Positions 1 through 10,300 of a DNA stretch of 64,000 nucleotides are shown here, one piece after another (position 1 is the stretch's first letter; each line of letters starts with the position of its first letter). Both the position numbers and the translations under genes were made by a program. The notes beneath the pieces were generated by a model that was not told the DNA's origin, did no database searches, and was given only the letters and a program-made list of their open reading frames with translations. The DNA comes from Caulobacter sp. 17J65-9. GTDB taxonomy: Bacteria; Pseudomonadota; Alphaproteobacteria; Caulobacterales; Caulobacteraceae. The stretch is taken from positions 62,001 to 126,000 of the forward strand of contig NZ_JAAIVC010000001.1 of assembly GCF_010975005.1 (NCBI RefSeq). The letters run 5' to 3'.

Positions 1-345
1 GCGATTGATGAGGTCCGGATCCGCTTCAAGGTCATCAAGGGCAGCTTCAAAAAGGTCTAACTGAGCGTCGAGGTCCAACACCTCGCCCGTTAGGCAAATG
101 AGCCCCGCGTGGATTTCCGCCTTCGAATGCAGCCCGGGTGAGCCAGGGGCGCCTGCCGGTCCGCGGAAGTCGTAGGCGTTTCGGGTGACGAAGGTCCAAT
201 CACCCTCGACGATGAAGGGGAGAAGATTCCAGTCCTGCCACCCGCGCTTTCCCAGCCACACAACGTGCGAACTTTCGGCGTACCCGCGCCGGATTGCCAG
301 GTGCGCTAGCTCTTCGCTTAGGCACTCATCGATCAGGAGTTTCAA
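1..345 (-). CDS. DUF5615 PIN-like toxin (partial, runs off left edge)
   Basis: The reading frame begins MKLLIDECLSEELAHLA and continues open to base 1, giving 115 codons with the 3' end missing. The LLIDECLS start and the acidic segment WTFVTRNAYDFRG are typical of DUF5615, a small PIN-like nuclease family usually paired with DUF433. I chose TTG at 345-343 because it overlaps the upstream antitoxin stop codon (TTGA) and no ATG is available. The pairing suggests a type II toxin-antitoxin module in which this is the probable RNase toxin. The function is inferred from the family and the neighbour. Confidence 0.8.
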   Translation of the reverse strand, partial: MKLLIDECLSEELAHLAIRRGYAESSHVVWLGKRGWQDWNLLPFIVEGDWTFVTRNAYDFRGPAGAPGSPGLHSKAEIHAGLICLTGEVLDLDAQLDLFEAALDDLEADPDLINR

Positions 346-959
346 GTGCGCCGGCGCCTTGCAACGCGCTTCTCGGAGACAAGCTCCATCCCTTTGCGTT
401 GAGATGTCGACGGTCGACCGCGCTGAGGATTCGCCGACGCATACAGCCTCGCGAGCTCAATCTGCTCAGCATTGAGCGTGGAATACGCCGCCTGAATTTC
501 CTGCGTGCTCCGGCCAGCGTTCAGCGCTGCGGCGACATCGTGGACAGGAATGCGCGTTCCGCGGACCACGGGCGCTCCACCAAGAATATTCGGGTCTTCG
601 ACCACCATCTCGCGAGCCCTGTCGAGTGCCTCATGCCTTGCGAGCGTCTCCGCTTCGAACGGCTCAAAATTCACGCTCAGGAAGTCGTGCTCGACCACTC
701 GCGATCTACGTCCTCCGTGGCGAGGAGCGGCAATTAGGCGATGAATGACGTGCACTCGCTCCCCTGCCGTCAGCCGCTCCGCGGCATGGAAGTAGAACCT
801 GACAAACGCACAAGCTTCCGACCTCACTCGCCGGCGGTCGCCCGCCTCCAGGAATGTGTCAGGGAGGATGCGTTCGTCGAAGACACGGTTGACGTCTCGC
901 ACCGTCACATCTGCGACTACAGCCGCCTCGGCTGGCGTTAGGAGCTCTTGCGTCGCCAT
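342..959 (-). CDS. DUF433 domain antitoxin-like protein
   Basis: 205 aa. The N-terminal half (LLTPAEAAVVADVTVRDVNR) resembles a helix-turn-helix. The C-terminal part, about residues 118-180, carries the DUF433 signature DPNILGGAPVVRGTRIPVHD, the VapB-like winged-helix fold found in antitoxins. A GGAAGGA ribosome site lies 6-7 nt before the ATG. The gene overlaps the DUF5615 toxin by a TTGA junction, so the pair is probably co-translated. It likely neutralises the toxin and represses its own promoter. Confidence 0.8.
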   Translation of the reverse strand: MATQELLTPAEAAVVADVTVRDVNRVFDERILPDTFLEAGDRRRVRSEACAFVRFYFHAAERLTAGERVHVIHRLIAAPRHGGRRSRVVEHDFLSVNFEPFEAETLARHEALDRAREMVVEDPNILGGAPVVRGTRIPVHDVAAALNAGRSTQEIQAAYSTLNAEQIELARLYASANPQRGRPSTSQRKGMELVSEKRVARRRRT

Positions 960-968
960 ATGAAATCC

Positions 969-984
969 TTCCGATTGTCCGGAA
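969..984. promoter_or_regulatory. Inverted repeat before DUF433 gene, candidate autoregulatory operator
   Basis: TTCCG-attgtc-CGGAA, a perfect 5-bp dyad, lies 10 bp upstream of the antitoxin start codon. Antitoxins of this kind often bind a dyad over their own promoter, so this is a plausible operator. No clear -35/-10 pair was identified with it. Confidence 0.4.
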
Positions 985-1181
985 AGATAATGCGTGAGCG
1001 ACGAGTTTGGAAGCCTTGGGGATCCGAATGATGGAATGGCTGCGCCCGGCTCTTCGGCGGGGCGTTTTCTCAGGTGACTGCGACGTCAGTTACGAACTCG
1101 CGCTGTCCCCAAGCAGTGCACAGCAAGGGAGGAGGCGTGGAGGCCTGGGAGGGAACTTCGAATGGATGAGGGAGGGCCCTG

Positions 1182-1556
1182 ATGCTAGCGTCGCGACTGT
1201 TAGTCGATTTCCAGGATGCTGACGTGACCGAGGACCGCCGCAAGATCACCGACCTCTCGATTGACGATCGCACCGCGCGCGTGCTCGAGGCCGGCATGAA
1301 GGCCGCGACCAGTCCCGCGGGCATGCAGGCGCACGCGACGGCAACGAGCACCTTCAAGGGCCTGAGCTACGCGATCTGGCTTCTGCCTGTCATCGCGTTC
1401 CTTTGGGCCAGCAGCGGCCGCAGCATCGCTTTCGGCGTTTTCGTTGCGCTTCTCGCGTGCCTTCCGGCTGCATTCTTTTCGTTCGTCTGGGGCAAGATTG
1501 CCCAGGGCAACGAGGAGCTCCGCAAGAACCTGAAGGACGCCGGCATCGTTTCGTGA
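1182..1556 (+). CDS. Hypothetical two-helix membrane protein
   Basis: 124 aa and not recognised. Residues 1-60 are hydrophilic. Two hydrophobic stretches follow, about 61-78 (GLSYAIWLLPVIAFLWASS) and 81-105 (IAFGVFVALLACLPAAFFSFVW), with a short charged C-terminus (GNEELRKNLKDAG). A GGAGGG ribosome site lies 6 nt before the ATG. The gene converges on traG, and a shared hairpin lies between them. It could be an accessory gene of the conjugation region, but nothing in the sequence gives a function. Confidence 0.55.
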   Translation: MLASRLLVDFQDADVTEDRRKITDLSIDDRTARVLEAGMKAATSPAGMQAHATATSTFKGLSYAIWLLPVIAFLWASSGRSIAFGVFVALLACLPAAFFSFVWGKIAQGNEELRKNLKDAGIVS

Positions 1557-1613
1557 GCCAGTCCGGCCGTCTCTGAGACGGCGCATTGGCCGCCATTCAA
1601 TCAATCACGCAGT

Positions 1614-1641
1614 CAAAAAATGAGGGCCCGTGAGGGCCCTC
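1614..1641 (-). terminator. Rho-independent terminator of the tra operon
   Basis: A perfect 8-bp stem, GAGGGCCC-gtga-GGGCCCTC (1622-1641), is followed on the minus strand by ATTTTTT (1615-1620). It lies 8 bp after the traG stop codon, so it ends the minus-strand transfer transcript. Confidence 0.9.
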
Positions 1642-1648
1642 TTCCCGT

Positions 1649-4600
1649 TTAGTCGCGCCGGAACCGGCTCTCGCCGGCCGCCTGCTGCATGTGCATCGGT
1701 GACGGATACGGCGTACCCGCCTCGATGGCTTCTTCCTCTGCAGCACGCCCCTCGCCGGCGCTTCGTTGCGGTGCCGGCGCTTCGCCCGGCCGGGGCGGCG
1801 CTTCGAACGGGACCTGCGACTCACCGTGCTCATGCTGCTGCGAGCCGCCGGCTACGCCGCCGGAGTAACCACTCAGAGCATCCGGTCCCGCCTGCGAAAA
1901 TGCGCCGAACGGGCTCTCCGACGGCGCGCTCTGGCTCAGCGCCGGCGATGGGGCCAGCGCGTCGAGAACGGGAGCTTGCCCATCCCCATCGCCCGCGACG
2001 TGATCAGCCCTCGCCGGCGTGTCGGCTCGATCCACTCCGTAGGGCGTTGTGGGCCCCGCGCCGCTGCCGCCTCCGAACCCGTTCTCGATGAACCCCGAGC
2101 TATATGCGGTACCGATTACGCCGGGGTTGCCGGTAGAGAAGGCGGCCATCGTCCTGATGCCCTCGGGCGAGGTCGCCCACTCCTTCGCGTTGTCGACGAA
2201 CTGATTGAAGTTGTCCTCACCCATATCGAGCACGCTACGCAGCTTCTGGTGCTGGGCACCGCTCAGACGGTCGCTCACCGCGCCGGTCGCCCCCTGGACG
2301 GCCGCCAGATCCGCCGGGCTTCCATCGCTGAGGTCGGAACCCCGATAAAGCGAATCGCCGCGGCCGATCGACGGCCGGACATCCGGGATCGCTTCGCCGA
2401 CACCCTTAGCCAGGCCCTCCTCAGTAGGCTTGCCGGGAGCCTGCACCTGGGGCGCACTGCTGAAATCCAGCCCCGAGGCCATGTCGCGAGCGGCGGTAAC
2501 GCCCGGCATCTCGACCATCCTGTCGAGGGCTTCGCCGGCGAACTCCTCCTGGAGCCTGGCGTACTGGGCTCTCGCCTCGGGCGTCTTGCCTGACAGGAGC
2601 GCGCCCAGCTCCCCCTGCCCCACGCCGTTGCGCTCGGCCCACCCTTGGGCCCAATTGGCGAACTGCGGCTCGTAGTTCTGCTTGAAGGTCTGGGTGTACG
2701 TGTCCGCGTTCTCGGCCACCTGTTCGTACCGCTCGGCGTTCGCATGGTACTTCGACGCCGTCGTCGTCAGGCTCTCCATGCTGGCGAAGGTGTCCGCCTT
2801 TTCGTTGGCGGACATCCGGTCGTGCGAGCTCGACTTCTCGAACGACTGCTGAGCGTACTTTGCCGAAGAGCTGGAGAAGCTGTCGGTCCACGACTTGTCC
2901 GAGAACTTCGATAGGACCATGTCGGTCGCTTCGCGTTCCGCGCTGGTCGACGAGCCGGAGCCCTCCAGCGACCCTCTGATCGCGGCGCCGGCGCGGCCCT
3001 GCAGCCCTCCCCCGATGCCGAAGAACTCCGGCGCCAGCTTGCCCTGGACGGAGGCTTCGCCGAACGCCTCGACGGCCATCTTGCCCACGAGCGAGCGAGA
3101 GGTCTCGTTGCTCACGCCGTGACGCTGGCTGTAGTCCTGGGCGATCCGATCGAGCTCCGCGTGGACCTTCTGCTCCTGCTGACGCTGCTCGCTGCCCTCG
3201 GCGTAACGCGAGGCCTCGCCGGTGCGCCAGCTTTCCGCATACCGCTGCGTGTCGGAGAACGTCCGTGAGACGCCTTCCGAAGCCGCGGTGTTGAGGTTGT
3301 TCCCCACCTCCCAGCTCTGGTGGCCGCGCTGCACAGCGGCGCTGGAGAGCGCCTTGGTCGCGTCGATCGAGCCGGCCGTGCTCGACTGAGCCATTTGATA
3401 CGAGAACGACCCGTCCCGATGGATGGTCTGCATGCCGCCGCCGGCGTCTTCGAACGACGAGCTGCCGGCTCGATACGAGTGGTTCGTGTCGAACTTGTTC
3501 CCGCTCGTGTTCATGAAGCTGTGGTTGTCGAAGGCAGTGTTGCCGAAGCTGAAATTGCCCGTCGTCGCCGCGCCTGCCGCCGCCTCGGCGCCCGAGCGGA
3601 AGTTGGCCATCAGCGACTCCCCCATGCCGCCCACGGCGAACGTCCCGCGCATCAGCATCGAGACCAGGACCGGGATCGACATCAGCATCGTCCCCGCGAG
3701 GGAGGCGATGTCGGCGTTGACGGAGCCGATGGCTTCTACGTTTGACAGCCGAAGCCCCGGCAGTTCGCCCGGGAAGAAGGCCGCGGCGCTCGACTCCTTC
3801 ACGGCCTGGCCCATCATGATCTTGTTCAGGATCACGTAGAGGGGCCCCCAGGCCTGCAGGCCCACGAAGCCGGAGATGTAGCCCTTGATCATCATCGGCC
3901 CCATCTTCGGCAGCAGGAAGATCGGGAACAGGACCGGGAAGATCCCGATCAGCATCACCTCGACCACGATCTTCAGCAGCGGAACCGCCCGCTCGCCGAC
4001 GCCGCCCATGATGTGCTGCAGGTTGCGTGTCTGCACCTCGGCCTGGGTCTCGGCCATTACCTCGAGCGCGGAGCCGCCGGTCTCGCCGGCGTAGGTCGCC
4101 ACGCCCCGGCGCAGCATGTTGGCCATGAGGGCCTGGCGGTAGATGTCAGTCGCATCACGCGAGGCGCCCATGACCATCCGGTGCATGGCTTCGGCGCCGC
4201 TACGGCCATTCGCCAGCAGCTCCGCCTCCGGCGTCTCCGGGCGGATCCGTTTTTCATCGGCCCGGATCACGTTGTTGATCTCGACCGCCCAGCCCGCCTC
4301 GAGGCGGGTCGCGACGACATCGCACGTCAGGATCTCGCTCGCGGACCCGCCCGGGTTTCGCCAGGTCATGGCGACGCCGGGGTTCGGAGAGGCGCGCACG
4401 ACGCTCCACAGATCGTCCGTCCGCATCAGCTGGTTCATGCTGATGTGGTCTGTGAGCACGTCCTGGTAGACGCAGCTCGAAATGAAGCCCTGCAGGTTCT
4501 GTTCGAAGATCGGGTCCGTGATCCGTGCCGAGCGCATCCGCTCGACCAGCTTCGCGCCGTAGATCATTCCCGTCTCGGAGTAGCGCATCTCGTTGACGTC

Positions 4601-4966
4601 GCCGAAGGCCAGCTCGGTCAGCTGGATAGCCCGGTCGCCGACCTGGCTGGTCAGGCTAGCGACCGCGGCGACGCCGAGAGGAACGTTGGCGACCGGCGCG
4701 TTGAGCGCCGGGTTGAGCACGTCCGTGATCTGCACTTGGACCTTGGGCGCCCACAGGACGGCGTAGGCGATGTAGGCGGTCAGGAACCACTGGAACATCG
4801 ACCTTAGATTCAGGTCGAAGATCATCTTGAGGAGCCCGAACAGCACCCCAAGCACCATCGCCAGGCGGATGAGCGAGCTCAGCCCGTTCGTGCCGGCCAT
4901 CATGGCGACGGAGTTGAAGACGTCGCGGTAATACTCGCCGCCGCCGTAGGCGATGAACTCGAACAT
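1649..4966 (-). CDS. traG: TraG, mating-pair stabilisation / pilus assembly protein
   Basis: 1105 aa, longer than F TraG (about 940 aa). The N-terminus has hydrophobic helices at about 30-80 (LIRLAMVLGVLFGLLKMIF), then a periplasmic region. A central membrane cluster at about 330-450 includes IVVEVMLIGIFPVLFPIFLL and MLMSIPVLVSMLM. Residues 450-1105 form a long Ser/Gly/Ala-rich hydrophilic domain. In F, the N-terminal part is needed for pilus assembly and the C-terminal domain for mating-pair stabilisation and entry exclusion. It is the last gene of the operon, 13 nt after traH and before a strong terminator. The extra length lies in the variable C-terminal domain. Confidence 0.92.
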   Translation of the reverse strand: MFEFIAYGGGEYYRDVFNSVAMMAGTNGLSSLIRLAMVLGVLFGLLKMIFDLNLRSMFQWFLTAYIAYAVLWAPKVQVQITDVLNPALNAPVANVPLGVAAVASLTSQVGDRAIQLTELAFGDVNEMRYSETGMIYGAKLVERMRSARITDPIFEQNLQGFISSCVYQDVLTDHISMNQLMRTDDLWSVVRASPNPGVAMTWRNPGGSASEILTCDVVATRLEAGWAVEINNVIRADEKRIRPETPEAELLANGRSGAEAMHRMVMGASRDATDIYRQALMANMLRRGVATYAGETGGSALEVMAETQAEVQTRNLQHIMGGVGERAVPLLKIVVEVMLIGIFPVLFPIFLLPKMGPMMIKGYISGFVGLQAWGPLYVILNKIMMGQAVKESSAAAFFPGELPGLRLSNVEAIGSVNADIASLAGTMLMSIPVLVSMLMRGTFAVGGMGESLMANFRSGAEAAAGAATTGNFSFGNTAFDNHSFMNTSGNKFDTNHSYRAGSSSFEDAGGGMQTIHRDGSFSYQMAQSSTAGSIDATKALSSAAVQRGHQSWEVGNNLNTAASEGVSRTFSDTQRYAESWRTGEASRYAEGSEQRQQEQKVHAELDRIAQDYSQRHGVSNETSRSLVGKMAVEAFGEASVQGKLAPEFFGIGGGLQGRAGAAIRGSLEGSGSSTSAEREATDMVLSKFSDKSWTDSFSSSSAKYAQQSFEKSSSHDRMSANEKADTFASMESLTTTASKYHANAERYEQVAENADTYTQTFKQNYEPQFANWAQGWAERNGVGQGELGALLSGKTPEARAQYARLQEEFAGEALDRMVEMPGVTAARDMASGLDFSSAPQVQAPGKPTEEGLAKGVGEAIPDVRPSIGRGDSLYRGSDLSDGSPADLAAVQGATGAVSDRLSGAQHQKLRSVLDMGEDNFNQFVDNAKEWATSPEGIRTMAAFSTGNPGVIGTAYSSGFIENGFGGGSGAGPTTPYGVDRADTPARADHVAGDGDGQAPVLDALAPSPALSQSAPSESPFGAFSQAGPDALSGYSGGVAGGSQQHEHGESQVPFEAPPRPGEAPAPQRSAGEGRAAEEEAIEAGTPYPSPMHMQQAAGESRFRRD

Positions 4967-4978
4967 CCCCTGCCCCGG

Positions 4979-6394
4979 TCAGTAGGTCTTCATGGACGAG
5001 GAGAAGGCGACGGCGCTGCCGACGCGGTTGGCGATCCGGGTGCTCAGCACCGCCTCCATCGCCTGCGTATTGGCCACCATCGCCTGCATGGCCGAGGTCC
5101 GGGTGGAGAGCTGACCCTGCTTCTCGAGCAGCTCGGCGCGGATGTCCGCCATGCTTCTGCGCCAGGCCTCCGTCTGGCTGGTGTCGACGTTCTGGAGGTT
5201 GGCCGCGCCCTTCTCGACCTCGTTGATCATCTTCGCGACCCACGTGTAGGTCAGATCGAGCGCCACGATTTCCGAGTATTGGGCCACTGCGATGGGCGCC
5301 AGGGCCTTCTCGTGCGCGACGTGGACGGCCAGCATTTTCGCGACCGGAAGCGACGTCATGCCGAGGAAGTTCTGCTCCGCCGGCGTGAGCGGCTGTCGCG
5401 CCGCGATCTTGCCCGCGATGTTCGACAGCATGTCGCCGACCTTCTTCTTGAAGGACGAGTTCACGCTGATGTTGATCGCCTTGTTGAACGCGACCGGCGC
5501 CAGGCACGAGGTCGTGTCGTTGCAGCGGTGTGCACTGATGGTGCCGCCATCGATGAACTTGTTGATCAGGCCCTGATCGCGCGCCGCGGCCGGCATGATC
5601 GTCACGCGGCAGCTGCCGTCGTTCCCGGTCGGGCACTGGTAGATCACCGTGCCCGTCAGGGTCATCATCAGCTCGCCGAGGTCGGCCTCGCTCTGCAGGA
5701 ACGGGTTCTTCTTCACCGCCTCCCAGGCGAGGTTCGTGTTGATCGGGATGACCGCCTTGGCGTTCGGGTCTGACGACTGGTTGGTCAGGTTGGAGGCGGT
5801 GTTCTTCGAGCAGCCGTGCCGAGCCGCGATCGGGTCCGAATAGGTCCCGTCCTCGTTGGCGAGAGCCTGACACAGGTGCTTTGAGCCGGCGTCGATCTTC
5901 TGCCACGCGCCGTCGACCAACTGCTGCGCGGCCTCGCAGGAGTTGATGTTCATCGCGTTCACCTTCTGAACCCAGTCCTGAAGGGTCTCCATCTGGTTCG
6001 CGATCATCGGCGACAGCATCTTCATCGCCAGCAGGAAGACGTAGCCTTCCGCATTCGACGCGATCGCCTTCAGGTTCGCGATCAGCTGGTCGGTGTTGAT
6101 GAAGCTGAACCCGCCCGAGAAGATGTCGATGCCGCCGCAGCCTGCCCGCATGGACGGGAGCTGGACGGTCGCGATCTGGGTGTTCTCCTGAGGCGCCCGA
6201 TAGGACAGGCTGCCCATCGTGTAGTAGCCCATGCGCTGGCCCTGGTAGGCCGTCGGGCCGGTGACGTTCGCCGCCGTGACGGAGTCACCCCAGAAGTCGT
6301 CCATGCTGTCGTTGACGCCCGCCCGAGTGGGGACAACGGCGAGCAGCGAAAGAGCGACGCCGGCGCACAGCGCCTTCTTGAAAAGTCGGTTCAT
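4979..6394 (-). CDS. traH: TraH, periplasmic/outer-membrane pilus assembly protein
   Basis: 471 aa, close to F TraH (458 aa). It has a signal peptide (FKKALCAGVALSLLAVVPTRA). The core CGGIDIFSGGFSFINTDQL and the following LKAIASNAEGYVFLLAMK are hallmarks of the family. The C-terminal third is helical and probably coiled coil. The start is supported by AAGGGGG upstream of the ATG. TraH works with TraF and TraW in assembling the outer-membrane side of the F-type channel. The gene lies between traF and traG, as in F. Confidence 0.95.
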   Translation of the reverse strand: MNRLFKKALCAGVALSLLAVVPTRAGVNDSMDDFWGDSVTAANVTGPTAYQGQRMGYYTMGSLSYRAPQENTQIATVQLPSMRAGCGGIDIFSGGFSFINTDQLIANLKAIASNAEGYVFLLAMKMLSPMIANQMETLQDWVQKVNAMNINSCEAAQQLVDGAWQKIDAGSKHLCQALANEDGTYSDPIAARHGCSKNTASNLTNQSSDPNAKAVIPINTNLAWEAVKKNPFLQSEADLGELMMTLTGTVIYQCPTGNDGSCRVTIMPAAARDQGLINKFIDGGTISAHRCNDTTSCLAPVAFNKAINISVNSSFKKKVGDMLSNIAGKIAARQPLTPAEQNFLGMTSLPVAKMLAVHVAHEKALAPIAVAQYSEIVALDLTYTWVAKMINEVEKGAANLQNVDTSQTEAWRRSMADIRAELLEKQGQLSTRTSAMQAMVANTQAMEAVLSTRIANRVGSAVAFSSSMKTY

Positions 6395-6404
6395 AGTCGC
6401 CCCC

Positions 6405-7313
6405 TTAGAAATCTTGGCCCGGCTCGGTCGCGAGCAGGACGTAGAGCCGCTCAGCGATGTCCTCGACAGGCATGACCCCGGCGCCGATGTAGGTCAGGCA
6501 GCCCCTGGGTTGGCGGCATGCACGCAGCGTCACGCTGCGACCGCCCGTGAGCTGGATCCGCCTCTGCTGCGGCTTGCCGTTCACGATCGGATCGGCCTGT
6601 TGGAACATCAGGAGCGCCGGCGTCATGTCGCCCACGCCCCATGCCTTCAGCTGGCCCCGGTCAGTGACCACCTTCGCGAAGTGCTCGTTGCCGGCGCCGT
6701 CGCCCGAGACCGCCGTGACCGGCACGCCGTAGCGGACGCTGAAGTTCTTCACGATCGGGCTGGCGACATGGCAGGCACCGCAGCTGCCCTTGAACACGTA
6801 GAACAGCCCGACCGTCTCTGACGCTTCACGCAGGAACAGGTCACGGTCGCCCTGGCGAGTGTCCGACCACAGGCGCTTGCCCAGCGTGTTGACCGGCCGC
6901 TTCAGCGTGTAGTCCAGCTCCGGCGAGGTCCAGATCATCCGCCGCCAGTTGTCGCTGAACAGCGAGGCGCGGTTCATCGCGACCTGCTGGAGCTCGTAGT
7001 AGCGGCGGATGTTCTCGGGCTTCGGGTCCCAGACGGCGACGGCGCGGGTGTCCTCCAGCTCCTTCTTGAACGCCTCGAGCGCCGCCACCTCGGGCGGCGT
7101 GACCGCCTTCGTATCAGCGTCAGGCTCCTGCTTCTCCGGCGCCGGCGCCGGCCGCTCGCAGTAGAACCAGGTCCCTAAGCTGCGCCCGCAGTAGTCGTCG
7201 GCGGCCTGGGCCTCCTCCGTCGTGACCGGTTTGCTCGTGCTGGCCGTCGCCGGCAAGGCGACGCTGGACATCACCGCGGCGAGGGCCACGGTCTCGAAAA
7301 GACGTCGAGACAT
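6405..7313 (-). CDS. traF: TraF, thioredoxin-fold conjugation protein with CxxC
   Basis: 302 aa from the ATG at 7313; a TTG at 7319 overlapping the traN stop is the alternative. It has a signal peptide (FETVALAAVMSSVALPATA). A C-terminal thioredoxin-like domain holds the motif GSCGACH at about residues 175-181. F TraF lacks the CxxC, so this copy may be redox-active in the periplasm, which fits the Cys-rich TraN and TraU substrates and the DsbC encoded in the same operon. The cis-Pro position appears to lie near GDMTPALL. Confidence 0.93.
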   Translation of the reverse strand: MSRRLFETVALAAVMSSVALPATASTSKPVTTEEAQAADDYCGRSLGTWFYCERPAPAPEKQEPDADTKAVTPPEVAALEAFKKELEDTRAVAVWDPKPENIRRYYELQQVAMNRASLFSDNWRRMIWTSPELDYTLKRPVNTLGKRLWSDTRQGDRDLFLREASETVGLFYVFKGSCGACHVASPIVKNFSVRYGVPVTAVSGDGAGNEHFAKVVTDRGQLKAWGVGDMTPALLMFQQADPIVNGKPQQRRIQLTGGRSVTLRACRQPRGCLTYIGAGVMPVEDIAERLYVLLATEPGQDF

Positions 7314-7315
7314 TC

Positions 7316-10300
7316 TCAACCCCCACCGCCGGGCAGGGGCGGCGGAACCGCCGGCGTCCCGGAACCCATCATTTGTTCGATGCTTTGCTGGATGCGGCTG
7401 ACCGTGCCGCCCTCGCCGGGCGCCATGACCTTCGTCATCATGTCGTCCGTGAACTCGGAGAAATCGACGTTCGACAGGTCCAGTCGCTGGAACTGCTCGA
7501 TCGTGAAGCCGGAGCAGTCAGGGCTCTTGGGCGAGCCCCACGGCTTGGTGATCTGCTTGCGGCCTTCGACCTGGACGATCTTCGCGAGCGAGCCCTCGAA
7601 GGCGCAGTAGCGCATGGACTTCTCCATGCACGCGCCGAAGAAGGCCTTCTTCGAGCACCAGGTCCCGACGTAGTGGGTCGCCTTCGCCTCCTGGCGAAGC
7701 ATCAGCGTCTTTTCCTGGTCGTCGCACTGGGCGAGGCCCAGCTCGAGGCCCCAGCCGCTGTCCTTGCAGCAGTTGCGGAAGCCCAGGACGGCCTTGCGAC
7801 AGCGCAGCGGCTCGCCTTTGAAGATCGACGGCTCGATCGAGTAGTCCTTGCCGGCTTCGTTGGCCACGTAGAGGGCCGCCAGCGCGTCGGGGAAGCCTCT
7901 CTCAGGCTCGCCATCCTCCCCGCCGCCTTGCGTGTAGCAGTCCTGCCCGACGCAGATTTTTGTCTCGCAGGACGTCTCCTCGTGGGTCGTCTCGGTGGCC
8001 TTCGTGCACTCGTAGACGTTCTCGATCGACTGGCACTGGCTGAGCGGCTTCGTCTCATCCTCGAGGCAGACTTGCTCTCTCAGGGTGCAGCCGGCCGCCG
8101 GCTGGCAGTTCGAGGTCTTCGATCCCGGCCGCTGGCAGACGTAGGTGTCGGTCTGCTCCCAGCAGGTCGCGGTGGCGGGGTGACCGTCGACCGTGCGGGT
8201 TTCTGCGCCTTGAGTGCACTGGTTCGCCGTCTGCAGCTGGCAATTCGGGTCGGCCTTGGGCGCGCAGGCGCCCTCCTCCCACGTCCCTCCGGTCTGATCG
8301 ACCGGCTGGTCGACAGGCGTGCCGGCGCCTGACTTTGGCTCCTCACAGCGGTAGCGGTTAAGGTTCAGCGAGCATGCACCCTGCGGGTCCGTGCCGCCGC
8401 AACTCGTGCCGATCAGCGTGCATCCGGTCTTCACAGGGCCACAGGTGTCGACCGTGCTCGAGGTGCTGCAGGTCCAGGTCTCCCGCCGTTTCCACGGGTC
8501 GCGGGTGACCGACATCCCGTTGATGGTGCGGGTCTCCGACCCGATCACGACGGCGTTCGAGGTGAGCTTGCAGGTCGGGTCGTTCCGGTTTGCAGCGCAC
8601 GGGTCGGTCCAGTATTCGCTGACCACTTCGCGCGGCGTGCTTTGCGGCGTACCCCCGCCCGTAGCGGGGTTCTCGCAGAGGTATTGCCGCTGCCAGGCCG
8701 TGCAGACGCCGTTACGGTCGGTGCTCGCGCAGACATTGGATTGCTGGGTGCAGCTCGTGAACGGCGTGCAGCTGTTCACGGATGTCGACGACCAGCAGAT
8801 GTAGTCCTCGCGGACCTCCCATGGGTCGCGCGTTACCGGGAGGCCGTTGATCGTGCGCGTCTGAGCGCCGACCGTGTTGGTGGTCGTCTGACGCACACAC
8901 GAGCCGTCGCCCTGCAGGGCCGTGCAGCCGTTGTCCCAGGTGTCGCTGACGACGTCCCGCGGGATCGAGTCCGCGGGGCCCGCGGCGCCGACCTGGGTCT
9001 CGCAGCGATAGTTCTCCTGGAACGTGGCGCAGCCGCCCGTCGGGTCGCCGTAGGTGTTCTCGTATAGCCGGCAGACGCCGCCGCTGTCGGACCAAAGGCA
9101 GCGCTGGCCCGTGAGCGTCATGCCCGCAGGCGGACTGCAGCCAGCACCTTGCGTCCGAGTGGTGCACGAGTAGGTGCGCGCAGCCTTCTTACATTTCGCG
9201 CCAATTTGCTGGAGGCAGACCTCGCCTGTCAGCGTGCATCCCGATTGTCCGGTGTAGGTCGAGCAAGCCGCCCAGTCGATTTCGTCGTCCTCGACGATCG
9301 TACCGGTCCCAGTTTGCTCGAGGTCGTCGCGCGTCGTCTGCTGAGTGGTGCAGGTCGCATAGACCTCATGGATGTAGGGGCCGGTCAGGCCGAAAATCGG
9401 GATCGCTCTGTAGCTAGTGACAGCGCACGAGTTGTTGTTGAATTCCGGGCAATAGCGGGCGTCGTCCCGCGCGTTCTTTGCCGCCTTGTACATGCACTTG
9501 TATTGCCAGGTCGTCCGAGTGACCTGGGGGGCCTCGCCTTGGCATTGCCCTGACGAAGCGGTCTCCGAGTAGCCGGTCTGACAGGTGTAGCTCGATGGCA
9601 GGTTGCTCGGCTGGGTGCACGTCCGGCCGCCTTGGATCGAGCATCCTGGTTGACCGGCAGCGTTGCAGGCCTGGTTCGGCGCATGGGTCGTGCCGTTCCA
9701 CGTCAGCTGACAGCCGTAGACGTAATCCTCATCGACCACGACCACGCGCTTGCGCGTGCAGCTCGCCGGCGTCTGCGTCCACTCCGTGCCGGTCTTGCAT
9801 GAATAGACGTAGTCCTCGTCGACCACGACGACGCGCTCGGGCTCACAGGTCTTCGACGTCGACGACCACTGCGTTCCGGCCTTGCACTCGTAGACGTAAT
9901 CCGTGTCGAAGATCGGCACGTACTGCCGCTTGCACTCCGCGACGGTCTCCTGCGTCGGCGTGCCGGTCTCGCAGGTGTAGAGGCTCGTCTCTTCCCTGGT
10001 CTCGGTTACCTGTCTGGTCTCGCAGATCTCAGTCGGCTGGGTCACCAGATCGCCGGCGTGTTCGCCTGGCTGGCGCAGCACGTCGAACGAACGCTGCAGC
10101 CAATCGTCGTTGGCGGAAACCTGTCCGGCCGTTCCCTCGGCGCTGCTGCCGACAATTCCGCCCAGCTCGTTGCCCACCACGGAGTTGCGACCGACCTGCT
10201 CGAGCCCGGCCGGGTCGTTCCACATCCCTGACCAGTGAGCGACGTTCGTGTCGGCGCCGGGGACCGTCGTGATCGGGTCGGCAAGGGTCGGCGGCGGCTG

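Noticed and set aside
1567-1581. CCGTCTC-t-GAGACGG as terminator of the gene at 1182-1556
   Set aside because: A one-base loop cannot form this hairpin fully and no T-run follows; at most a weak palindrome.
7960-10000. Repeated Cys-codon blocks resembling a CRISPR or satellite array
   Set aside because: The repeats are coding, degenerate and in frame within traN; there are no conserved repeat/spacer units.
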